Shown in pieces: positions 11,901-20,659 of a stretch of DNA of 64,000 bases; within the stretch, counting starts at the first letter, position 1, and every line of letters starts with the position of its first letter. A program made the translations under genes and the position numbers. The notes under the pieces were generated by a model. The model saw only the letters and a program-made list of their open reading frames with translations. It was not told the origin of the DNA and made no database searches. This DNA comes from Echinococcus granulosus (Eukaryota > Platyhelminthes > Cestoda > Cyclophyllidea > Taeniidae): contig NW_020170403.1 in assembly GCF_000524195.1 (NCBI RefSeq), positions 168,592 to 232,591 of the forward strand, in the 5' to 3' direction.

Positions 11901-14900
11901 TCTACTCACGTGTATTATCACCATTTTTAATTTTATGACTTGTTTCTACGACTTTTGCGGATAGCGAGCTTATTCAAATGGGGGTAAAATAACCACATTG
12001 TGTTTCACCGCGTTATAACTTTTTTTTGTCTTAATTAGCTTTGCCATCAGTTAAAGTAACAAATCTAGTGTATCTTACCGTTTGTTCACGGACCTGGTGC
12101 GTGGACCCAAAACAAGTCGTTACATTTGCAGAATGCGTCAACAAAACTGACGACGGGCTCTACCATCGCTGCTCCTCATGTGTGCCGCTATACTGGCGTA
12201 TGCGTTCCCTTCCAAAAATGTTTGGACACTGGAAAAGTAGGGACACATTTCATTCACCTCATACTCCCAGAGCCGATTGGATTTCGTCAGTAGGACCTCG
12301 TTAAGTTGAATTACTTGACATGAATAACGCCGTACCCGGTGAGACACTTTTCTCAGCCTCAAGTGGTAAGGACAGAGGAGAAAATGGATGGAGTTGATTA
12401 TTAGATGACTTAACGAAAAAGTGGATGGAGTTGCACCTAACTCGCTAAGTCAGAAATCTTATTTCCGGTATCCTTTTTATAATTATTACGTATATCCGGT
12501 CTCAGTTAGTCATCTAGCCAGTCGGTCCGTACTCTTTATGTAAACGAATTTCACCTCAACCCTCAGGGTTAGGTGGAGGTATAATTCTCTCCTTCACTCA
12601 CGCATTCTTAGCTTCTTTTAGCCGGTAAATATTCTGGTACCTCGGAGTAATCCAAAGCAAAGCTAAGGTAAAAAGTAGGATAAAAGGAGTAGCGATTGAG
12701 GTTTTTTTCAGAAGTGCATTCAGGGATATCAAAGTGAAATGCTTTACACTTTTTCTCCCCCAAAACGAGCGGGATGTGAACCGTTAATGGGATATTTAGG
12801 GCTTACTTCCCACTGCTTTTGCTGATTAGGTTAACTGATAATTAAACTCGTTTATGTGTAATTTCTTCAGATATGTGAAGCCTGAAATTTAGTTTTTACT
12901 AACGCTTTACTCATGTAATCGGATCATCATCCGTTTTGCGCAAAAACATTTTTTCTACCATTCCGTTTGCTTTGACCCAAAATTTAGTCTATCGCGAAAT
13001 ACTTCCACCATGCTATCAACCACTTAACCTATGTGCTAGTTAAACGGAGAAACTGCATTTGAGATTCGGTAAATAGCTTTAAGGCAAAAGCATCTCTTTA
13101 AAGGCCTCACTCAGACCAAGGAGCAGATTCAAGTAGGCTCTCAATTTTCCACTGATGCATTGCATGTATCCACTCATTAAGCTACACTGCTTAAAGCAAA
13201 AGCTTCCAAAAAATCGCCCTTTTTGTTGGTGAAATCGGTACCAAAAACTCAGGTTCCTCCAATTAGAGGAATAATAAGCCCCACAAAAGAACCCATTGCT
13301 TTTCGTCCATTTGTGCACAAAACTAATCGCCTTCAATTGTCCCCTAGCAAAGTAGACGTTGTTGGGATGACACGATTTGGAATGCAGCCTCAAGGACGCA
13401 GTGATCGGTTTAAAAAAAGGTGTGCATCGAAAAAAATCGCCAAGGTGTTTTTGGGTAAGGTAGGCAATGACTGCACAGCCTGTCTTATATTTTCGGCCTG
13501 GTTTGAAGGAAGTGGGGAATATCACGGTGTCAAGATCAACGACAATTCTCTATGCCTATCCAGATTAAAGATAAATTTCAAAAGTATTTTAAGAATTATC
13601 TTTAGTAAACACGGTAAATGTAAATCCAGGGCCCCGAGACTACCCTGAAGGCGGAGAAGCCATAATATTAGGGCAGAATATATATTGGCGACATGCAGAG
13701 GGGGTAGAGGCTACTGACATGGTTCAAAGGCCATGCCGCCCAGCGGAAATACAATGGCGGAGCCTTAGGCGCCCCGCCACCAAAACCGAGAGTTAAACAA
13801 ACAATAAAAGTGTTACACAGCCAACGTTTGTTGTTAATTTCACAACAAATTGGAAAGTATTCGTCTGTAGCTCGTGGATTTTAGATTATGAAACCATTAA
13901 TTCCATTGAGGTATAGTTTAAAACGAAAGCTATTAGTTTGTTCTGCAAGTCAATTAGGGTGTTTTGTAATGTGAAGAATAATATCTGAGGAGTGTTTCTT
14001 ATACACTTCCATTTTAACCATTAAATATAACTTAGCGCTGCGATAATTGTGCTTATTTGAATAATTTCACTATTTTAGAGAGGAAAATAAATTGGAGGAT
14101 GAAAACTCCTGTTTCTGGGACATTTTTATCCTAAGTACTTTCTAAAATTGAAGCTAGTTTTCTTTGCAAAGTGTAAAATAAGGCTAATGTAGACGCCCTA
14201 AGACTTCCCTGAAGACGAAGGAATCCATGATAAGCGGACAGAATAAGTATTGTTGAAGTACAGGTTAGCTCGGGGTTGCTTGCATAGCCCGAAGGCCAGG
14301 CCGTCTGGCGGGGAGTACAGTGGTGGAACCCCTAAGTGGTTCGTGACCGAAACTAGGAGTTAAATAACCAATCGAAGTACTACATTAACTTGTTTACTCG
14401 TCTCGGAGATTATTAAGCAAGCCAGCTAAATAAGCTGGCTCAACTTTGCAAGAAGAGCTGAAAGCTACTTGAAGCATTTCAACCTTTGAACCAACTGCGA
14501 TTTCGACTTGATTTCCAGTAAGTGAGTGATTTACGATGAAAATAAGGTAGACGCGATCCTCCAGAGATGTCTTAGAGGCGTAAGGTGGGTAGTAAATCGT
14601 CTGGATATAGCCAAAGACGTGTCCATTCACTTTGATAACGTTTGAATGCAACAGCCTAAAACTATTTCTTACCACTAGTCAATCAATCAGTCAACTAGCA
14701 AACAAAGTGCGCATCACGTTAAGGTACGTAAAAAAAGTGAAGACTAAAATAATAGGCAGTAGATTGACAGCCATATGTTAATGCATTTTTGCATGGGAAA
14801 TTCATTCACTTGGTAGCTTCCACGGCTCCTCTTTCCCAGTTGATGCAGATGTTAAACATTACTTTGTATTAATTTTAATTCTTCGCACGTTCATCCCTAA

Positions 14901-17900
14901 TTACTTTAGTCAACAGGAGCATGTTATTGCTCATTATGAAATCTAGAATCTTCATGAACGTGATTGAGTGGCTCAACACCAAAATCATTTTCAGCCTGTT
15001 TCCGGGCAGTGCGTTCGGCTATCCCACACCACAACTTCTCTAAATGCTATCCGAATGTTAAATGAAGCCTCCGTAACCACGGCTCTGGAACCGAGTCAAG
15101 CTTATTTTAAAAGGTATATGACCCATGGAAAGGCTGAAAGGCTATTAGCCTAGCCAACTTGATCAATGGCTTAGAACACCAGTGTGAAGGACTAGCCTCG
15201 CCAGACTGGAAAGATCGACGTGATCAGATGTACAGTAAAAAAAACGTCATTTAATTGACAGCTCCTCAGTTCCAAACTGAAATTGAAAGGTTGTTTCGCT
15301 ATTTACAGTAATAAAGATTTAAAGCGTTCTTTACTGGCAATGTGGTTCACCTCGGCCTGAACTGCCCCAGTTATCGCACCCTTCGAAGGGCTGCAAAGTA
15401 GAGCGCGAATATTTCTCCATTAAACCCATCCATCTGCAGTGTCCCATAAATCAGAACCCCGGATTGCGAAGTCACCACACTGTTCAGAAAAAACGTCAAG
15501 TGGTAAGCACGTACGATGTGCTGCTCGCATGTTTATTTCTCAATTGTGTCCAAATCTATCGAGCTGTCAAATCTTCCTTAAAGGCCTTCCACAACTGACC
15601 GCATTTGGAAGCACCAATTAAACAGGCATTTATCATAGCACACGCCAAATACCTGTCATCTCTCAAATAGTTTGGCAGGTTTATGGGGCATCTGCAACTG
15701 TTTTTCATACATAATAGTACATTTTGATATTCCAATGAAGTTGCAACTGCGGCCGACGTGGATCTCGTCGATATTTTCCCTCTAATTCTCGCTCATGCAC
15801 TGTCACTCATTTCATAACTTTGTGGAATTCTAAAGTGTAACAGACTTCAATTAATCATAAAAGTTTACATTCCTGCCTAGTGCCCTTAGTTACTTTGCTG
15901 ACCTAAGCGTCGTTTCTTGATCCATGAATTGCCACCTCACGCAAGTCAGGCAGAATTATAAGATACTAAGGAGAGCATACAATTCCAAGGTCTAGTGATA
16001 GTATTTGCGCCTTTTGGGTACTTCATAATTACAAATTTTGAAAGAATGTTCTGCCTTCTCCTAAGGGACCACAATACATGCAGTTGTGTACCCATGCGCT
16101 GCTGTTCCAGCGAGAAAAACTAGATAGGTATAGGGAAGGAGTGAATTTTTTTATCCTCCTACAAACTGCACACAGGGCGGTGGTTTATTAAAACAAATAA
16201 CCCTCTTGGAATTCGTAAGAGTGAGGAAGAATTCTTACCAACTGACTGGATTGACTTTTAGACATAACCACCACCTACACCGTACAGTCGTTTGACAACC
16301 TTGACACCATTCAAGCTGACGTACTGAGTCCCTATCGATTTGAAAAGGTGCTAGGAAGTCAGCCTGCTGGGATTCTCATGCAGGCACCATCTTCCAGTCT
16401 TTTAACGATGGATCCACGAATAGCACAGTCTGGAACCACTGAGGAGTCCGTCGATGTCTCGGAGTCTTCGCTAGCACAGAAGGAAAAGATTTTTTCCATT
16501 GAGAATACATCAAGAAAGATGAGTACGACCACTTACACACTGGCTGGAAAGACTCCGGTAATCTGCAGTTCGATGGGAACTCTCAGCGGTGCCGTCTCAC
16601 GTAAGTAAAGTGTTTTAATTAGACTCTGTTAGATGGAGTTGTCGCTTGAATCCTCACGCCAGTCATGTTGGTGTTAATGATTGGCATTTAGATTTGGAAT
16701 ACCCCCCACCCCCTGTCGTGTTGGTGTGCCTGTGTGTGGCCACAATAAACTGGGTTCGAAGGATAGGGATGGCACGGTCTCGTAGCCAGTGTCTGTTTTC
16801 CTCCCTTCTTTCCACACCGAGGGGGCACATTCACTTCCACGCTAACGAATTTGGCCCTCATAATAGACGTGCGGCGGTGTCTGCAATGGAAGTTTTTGTC
16901 GATCATGTCAATAATGAGGCCTAGACGAAGGTACTTTTCAGTTTAAAAAATAGTGTCACTCATGACGCAGAAGTTTAGGTGCTGACTTATCCCTTAATGC
17001 GTTGGGGTTTCTGGGTCTGAAAGGTACCTTGATTATTAGTGTGTAGTCCGGTAGCATAGCCTTTCACCTGCAGCGAAAATGCCGGATTTTAGGGAGTGAA
17101 CAGTCTGTGAATCGTGCAACTCTTCTACTTTGGCCGTTGCAAGTTTACCGTTTATTTTAATTAAAGCAAAAATTAAACGAAAGTCCCATATTTTATTGGC
17201 AGTGGTGCATAATCTAAATCTGGATGAGATCTCCAAAATATGGATTTTTCGTTCATACTGGATGACGGTCTATAGCGAGTATATCACTATTCTCGATCAC
17301 TATCAGCATAAATAATTAACCTAAAAGCGTATTTCATGTCCACAGATCACGATCAGAGGTCTTTGTGTCCATAGGAAGGTTTTGGATAGAAAGTCGACGT
17401 GCTTCCGGTGGCCCTTCTGTGAATGAGTCTTTGCAGATTCGGCCATTCTCCTGTGACATCTTAGCTTGGTATTAAGCCAATGCCGATCAGGATGTTGCTT
17501 CTTTTGGATTAGCTTAGTCGTAGCATTTGTGTAAAGAAATGCTTGGAAATTGGTCGCATAGGTGGCATGGGCGCACATTCATGCTACCATCGTTAAAGCC
17601 GAAACACGAGAGATTGAACTGGGCCAAGCTCCCTGACAATGATAACTTCTGCACTAATCTCGATTTTAATACCCAAACACGTTAAAACAATCTCCAAAAT
17701 TTTCAGTTCAAGGCCGATATCTACTTTTGAGTAGTTCAGTAGAATAATTCTTTTAGCTCAAACGCTGCCTCGCAACCATCCAAAAGCAGCATATGTGGCT
17801 TTATCTCCAGCCCCCGTCGCCTATGCAGCTGAAGCAGTCCAGACCCCCGAAGGAGTTCTCCTGGGTGGAAAGTGTCTGACCTTCAGCAAACCAATGGCAG

Positions 17901-18112
17901 CCCCAGGCAGTGGGACCGGACCCTCCGCCTCCCCCTCCTCTGCCTCTCCCTTTCTCATTAAATTGGCCAAACCCGCGGGATTTCTCCTAGACACCGAGGG
18001 CTCAAGGACTTACACACCATTGAACTTCAGTGTGCCTGAATACGCACACCACCAGCACCAGCCACCAGCCGAGGACTCAGGCTCGACTAATCAAGAGTCG
18101 AGTTTCGTATGA
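8053..18112 (+). CDS. Protocadherin-like adhesion receptor, 3' part (three exons, 5' end outside window)
   Basis: Coding exons are 8053-8932, 16262-16600 and 17757-18112. They join in matching phase (1 base plus 2 bases at both junctions) to give 524 residues and a TGA stop. The first exon opens inside a cadherin repeat with ATDNDEGDFGKVTYSI, then ASDQGKP and a closing VLDVRL strand, which is typical of a protocadherin extracellular repeat. One transmembrane helix lies at about residues 177-200, followed by basic LRKR and a cytoplasmic tail of about 320 residues rich in Pro, Ser and Ala. Cadherins of this type mediate calcium-dependent cell-cell adhesion at the plasma membrane. Most extracellular repeats, the signal peptide and the start codon must lie upstream of the window. 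The exact protocadherin subfamily cannot be told from this part. Confidence 0.87.
13619..13817 (-). mobile_element. Solo LTR of the short retrotransposon family
   Basis: On the plus strand it begins TGTAAATCCAGG and ends GTGTTACA. It carries the family blocks GACTACCCTGAAG, ATATTGGCGACATGCAG, GGCTACTGACATGG, GGCGGAGCCTTAGG and CGAGAGTTAAACAAACAA. The length, 199 bp, is standard for the family. No internal region lies on either side, and no target-site repeat is obvious. It is in a protocadherin intron, opposite to the host gene by the inferred polarity. Confidence 0.75.
14188..14384 (-). mobile_element. Solo LTR of the short retrotransposon family
   Basis: It is 197 bp with TG...CA ends (TGTAGACGCCC...TACTACA on the plus strand). 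The shared blocks include AGACTTCCCTGAAGACGAAG, GCATAGCCCGAAGGCCAGGCCGTC and AACCAATCGAAGTACTACA. The flanks are CTAA and TTAA, so a 4-bp target duplication with one change is possible. It lies 371 bp from the copy at 13619, in the same orientation. Confidence 0.75.
14394..14675 (-). CDS. Unassigned minus-strand frame, possible last exon of a nested gene
   Basis: The frame encodes up to 93 residues ending in TAA (...AYLAGLLNNLRDE). The composition is complex and protein-like, with alternating hydrophobic stretches such as VYLIFIVNHSLTG and KVEMLQVAFSSSCKVEPAY. A TTTTAG just inside the frame could be an acceptor, leaving about 87 coding residues. I do not recognise the family and found no matching upstream exon. 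It lies inside the protocadherin intron on the opposite strand and ends next to the solo LTR at 14188-14384. It may be a real exon, a decayed gene copy or chance. Confidence 0.3.
   Translation of the reverse strand: MVRNSFRLLHSNVIKVNGHVFGYIQTIYYPPYASKTSLEDRVYLIFIVNHSLTGNQVEIAVGSKVEMLQVAFSSSCKVEPAYLAGLLNNLRDE
16262..16600 (+). CDS. Protocadherin exon: cytoplasmic tail, middle part
   Basis: The acceptor GACTTTTAG precedes 16262 and the donor GTAAGT starts at 16601. The exon adds two bases to finish an Asp codon begun in the previous exon and leaves one base for the next. It encodes DITTTYTVQSFDNLDTIQAD and then a Ser/Thr-rich region with acidic SDVSESS-like patches, so it should be intracellular and phosphorylatable. 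No catalytic domain is seen. Confidence 0.82.
16601..17756 (+). other. Protocadherin intron (1.2 kb)
   Basis: The intron is bounded by GTAAGT and TTCTTTTAG. Open frames on both strands are short and unlike any known family. Nothing else is seen. Confidence 0.75.
17757..18112 (+). CDS. Protocadherin last exon: C-terminal tail and stop
   Basis: The exon encodes 118 residues after the split Pro codon and ends NQESSFV before TGA. The tail is rich in Pro, Ala and Ser (APVAYAAEAVQTPEG, SASPSSASP) with a His-Gln patch. The last four residues, SSFV, resemble a class I PDZ-binding end in having Ser at position -2 and Val at position 0, which would suit a membrane scaffold partner; that role is inferred. 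Confidence 0.82.
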
Positions 18113-18890
18113 GTAGATGTGTACACAGCCTTCCCTTCCCTAAGTTAACCACTCACTCACATATCCCCATCCCCCTTTTTGGTGCAAATACATTCCCTGT
18201 GTTGATGCCTATCTTATAATCAGGAAAAGATGCAAAACTCACCTAACCCTCCGATTAAGCCTTCATATGAGTCTGTTCCTACTCAGCTATACTGTGGAGC
18301 GGGACTTTTTTATGTTGGAAGAAAGATAGGTAAGCACCATTGTTAAAACGTTTGCGGTCCTAGGGATTGATCAGACAAATTTCTCTGGTGACTAGCGTTG
18401 GGACTGAAAATATTGTTACTTCAGTAGAATTGATTTGGAGATATTGGACTGTTGGATGGAAACGATATCACTGCAGTCGGGATATGTTTGCCGTTGATTA
18501 TTGTGCAAATTACACACTTCTTGAATGTCCAAAACTTGGCTCATTTACTGCAAACTTCCCTCCTAAAGATTCAACGCACAGAAAACCTACCCATAGGGGA
18601 AAGTGCGCTAAAAATCGAGTCTAGAAATCTCCAATCCCGTTGTCGCACTATCGATAACAGGTCACTCAACATCGGCTCAAACAGCCATCTAAGTGTGCCT
18701 AAACTAGACATTTCAACCATTCAATAAGACTGACCCATGACAATCATCGACGCACGACGAACAAAAGCATGAGCATGGAAGGTTTGCACTAAAGCTAGGC
18801 AACTGTACTCAAAAAGAAAGACAGAACATGTTACATAGACAAGATTTACAAATTCATGATGAATTAGACCATCTACAGCGCCGTTGTAAA
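18113..18890. other. Gap between convergent protocadherin and MRPL43 genes
   Basis: The two genes converge here, so the gap should hold both 3' untranslated regions. I could not place a canonical AATAAA for either gene. Short plus-strand frames at 18367-18727 resemble no known family. Confidence 0.6.
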
Positions 18891-19213
18891 TTAGTGGCAT
18901 GAGTCCTTTCGTTGTTTTTGCCTCTGCTCGTGGATTTGCTGAAGATAATCCTGCGCAGACTGCTCCCAAGGGAAGTCACAAGCGGAAAGCTCTTGAAGAT
19001 TCTCAATAATCTCCGAGGGTGTCATCAGAGAATCAGGTAGATCTGGAGTGTCATAAGGAGACCACATGCCTTGTATTGATGGCATGTGACTGCTTCGTGG
19101 TTTGTAAATGGGGAAAATGTTTTCACCCGAACGGGTGATCATGAGCTGGAGCCATGCACAAATCTCCTGTGAGGACATTTTCGCCATTCGCAAATACTGC
19201 CAGTTACCATTCA
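18891..19213 (-). CDS. MRPL43: MRPL43 exon 2 and stop
   Basis: The acceptor on the minus strand is TTTTATACTCTTTAG, followed by TGAATGGTAAC, giving LNGN after joining. The exon encodes 106 residues after the split Leu and ends KDSCH before TAA. The intron between the exons is only 190 bp. Confidence 0.88.
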
Positions 19214-19641
19214 CTAAAGAGTATAAAAGGCAGATTCAAAGGGGAAAGTTAACAGCAAATATACGACAGTACAACTGCTGCAGGAGAAGGTCTGCGGCTC
19301 ATAATAGTGAAAAACCTATAGCTTCAGGAATCAGAATGTGAAGTGGAACCACAAAAAACTGCAGAATGAAATATAACACGGAGGTAAGCACCTACAAACC
19401 TACAATATTCAGCTACGAGAAGAGGTGCTCTGTGTCTCCGAGGCTTAATGTAAAAAACGACGGAAGGATTCGCCCGAGCGAAATTGACGATCTCGCTTTC
19501 GATAAAATCGCGAACACCTCTACTGTCACCTCGAGATTTGCAGAATTTAAAAGTAACTCTTTTTAACTGGCATACATATCTACCGATGCCTAGTGAAAGA
19601 GGAACTTTTAAGGTAGCTCTTGGTAGGACGTTTCCAGACAT
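18891..19641 (-). CDS. MRPL43: Mitochondrial large-subunit ribosomal protein L43 (mL43)
   Basis: Two exons, 19641-19404 and 19213-18891, join with a split Leu codon to give 186 residues. Exon 1 carries IGRYVCQLKRVTFKFCKSRG and then FARANPSVVFYIKPR and LLVAEY, matching the GRYVQQLQRLSF, DFARRNPGVVIYV and RVVAEYLNG landmarks of animal L43. Exon 2 continues LNGNWQ and has PSIQGMWSPYD, equivalent to the conserved PSIQGQWHPF. The protein belongs to the thioredoxin-fold L51/S25/B8 group and is part of the large mitochondrial ribosomal subunit in the matrix. The N-terminus is short and basic, as in the family. The C-terminal tail is Gln/Lys-rich and somewhat longer than the usual protein of about 160 residues. 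The gene is divergent from ARPC4, about 1 kb away, and convergent with the protocadherin. Confidence 0.9.
19404..19641 (-). CDS. MRPL43: MRPL43 exon 1
   Basis: The ATG is at 19641-19639 and the exon covers residues 1-79 plus one base. The donor is GTAGGT directly after GAATATT. This choice, rather than the nearby GTTTGT or GTGCTT, restores the family's AEYLNG string when joined to exon 2. Confidence 0.88.
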
Positions 19642-20656
19642 TCTGTAAAAGTGATTGTTCAGATTATCTGGGCATAAAGCTTGGCTTAAAGAATGTCGGA
19701 ATTAGACCAATCATTTGTGCAAGGCATACACATAACTTTTCCATGAATTAAAACGAGTTTCTTAAAAAAATGGAAAAGCCGTGTAGTTGTTTTACAAGAT
19801 ATATGTCAAAGGCATGTGCGTTTTGGTCTTACATTGACATACTTAACCTTATCAGGCAGTATCATAAGACAGCTATAGCGCTCTTCCAAACACCATTCCG
19901 ACACCTTGCTTAGTAAATTGCAATCTGTAGATCAGTACAATTCGAGGGTAAAACAACTGTAGTACGATGGTGTTTATCCCTCGGTATTGGTGAGGCGCCA
20001 CTTTTGTAGTTGGAATTAGCCTCCTTGTGCCTCTCTGGGTGAGCTGGCCTTTGGGCCATGTCAGTAGCCCAGACACCTTCTCCGTGCTAAATATATATTT
20101 TGCCCTAGTATCATGTCTTCATTCGTCTTCAGGGAAGTCTCGAGGCGCTACACAACCGCTTACTTATCAAAGGCAGAAATAGACGCATTCGTAACGTACA
20201 AAGTTAGGGTCTAGTCTTCGCAACAGGCACGGACTAGGTGCATTTGGCAGGTATTAGGTAAAAATCTGCGTAAAAACTAAAAAATGAAGTTGATAAAACC
20301 ATAAAGTAGGGTTTTTGAGCTTGTCCAACCAGTCTCACATAGCGTGCATTACTGTAGTGCCATACATCTAAAATCCGTATTTTAGTTTTCCATTTTCAAA
20401 ATGACACGTTACTAGTACTAATCACTGCCAAGTGCAGTATTTTTTGTTTTGTACATTGGTTAGAAAATCATAGACCTCCTTTTCTTCCGAGTGAAAGTCT
20501 ACCACTGTAATAGCTTTGATAAAAATACTAATCAACTAAACATCTCTTGCCTTTCTTTTGAAAAAATACTTCAATTCTTCTGAATATATTACATCTAAGG
20601 TATGTTATACTTGGTCCTGGGAAAGGCGAACCTTTGAATGGTCTTTTACGGAAGCG
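19642..20656. promoter_or_regulatory. Shared upstream region of divergent MRPL43 and ARPC4
   Basis: About 1 kb separates the MRPL43 start codon from the proposed ARPC4 start codon, with the genes pointing away from each other. Both promoters probably lie here, but no TATA box or initiator stands out. A solo LTR (19958-20152) occupies the middle. Confidence 0.5.
19958..20152 (+). mobile_element. Solo LTR with 4-bp target-site repeat
   Basis: This 195-bp copy reads TGTAGTACGATGG...GGCGCTACA on the plus strand, opposite to the other solo copies. It carries the reverse-complement family blocks, including CTGGCCTTTGGGCCATGTCAGTAG and TTCGTCTTCAGGGAAGTCTC. It is flanked by CAAC on both sides, the 4-bp duplication expected of LTR integration, which fixes its boundaries. 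By the inferred polarity it is in sense with ARPC4 and upstream of it. Confidence 0.8.
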
Positions 20657-20659
20657 ATG
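20657..20659 (+). CDS. ARPC4: ARPC4 exon 1 coding part: start codon only (proposed)
   Basis: The context is GAAGCG-ATG followed immediately by GTACGTTTG, a good donor. Joined to 21063 it gives [14 protein letters not shown], aligning with MTATLRPYLSAVRATL of vertebrate ARPC4. The 5' untranslated part upstream is not defined. Other ATG-GT pairs in the region have poorer donors. Confidence 0.5.

Larger units (their letters stand above)
8933..16261 (+). other. Protocadherin intron (7.3 kb)
   Basis: The intron is bounded by GTATGT and by an acceptor ending TTTTAG. It holds two solo LTRs (13619-13817 and 14188-14384) and three unassigned open stretches (11127-11471, 13079-13648 and a minus-strand frame at 14394-14675). 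No other feature is supported. Confidence 0.75.

Noticed and set aside
12041..12304. Plus-strand frame after an AATTAG acceptor-like site as an extra protocadherin exon
   Set aside because: The exons at 8053-8932 and 16262-16600 already join in matching phase, and this frame does not resemble a protocadherin tail.
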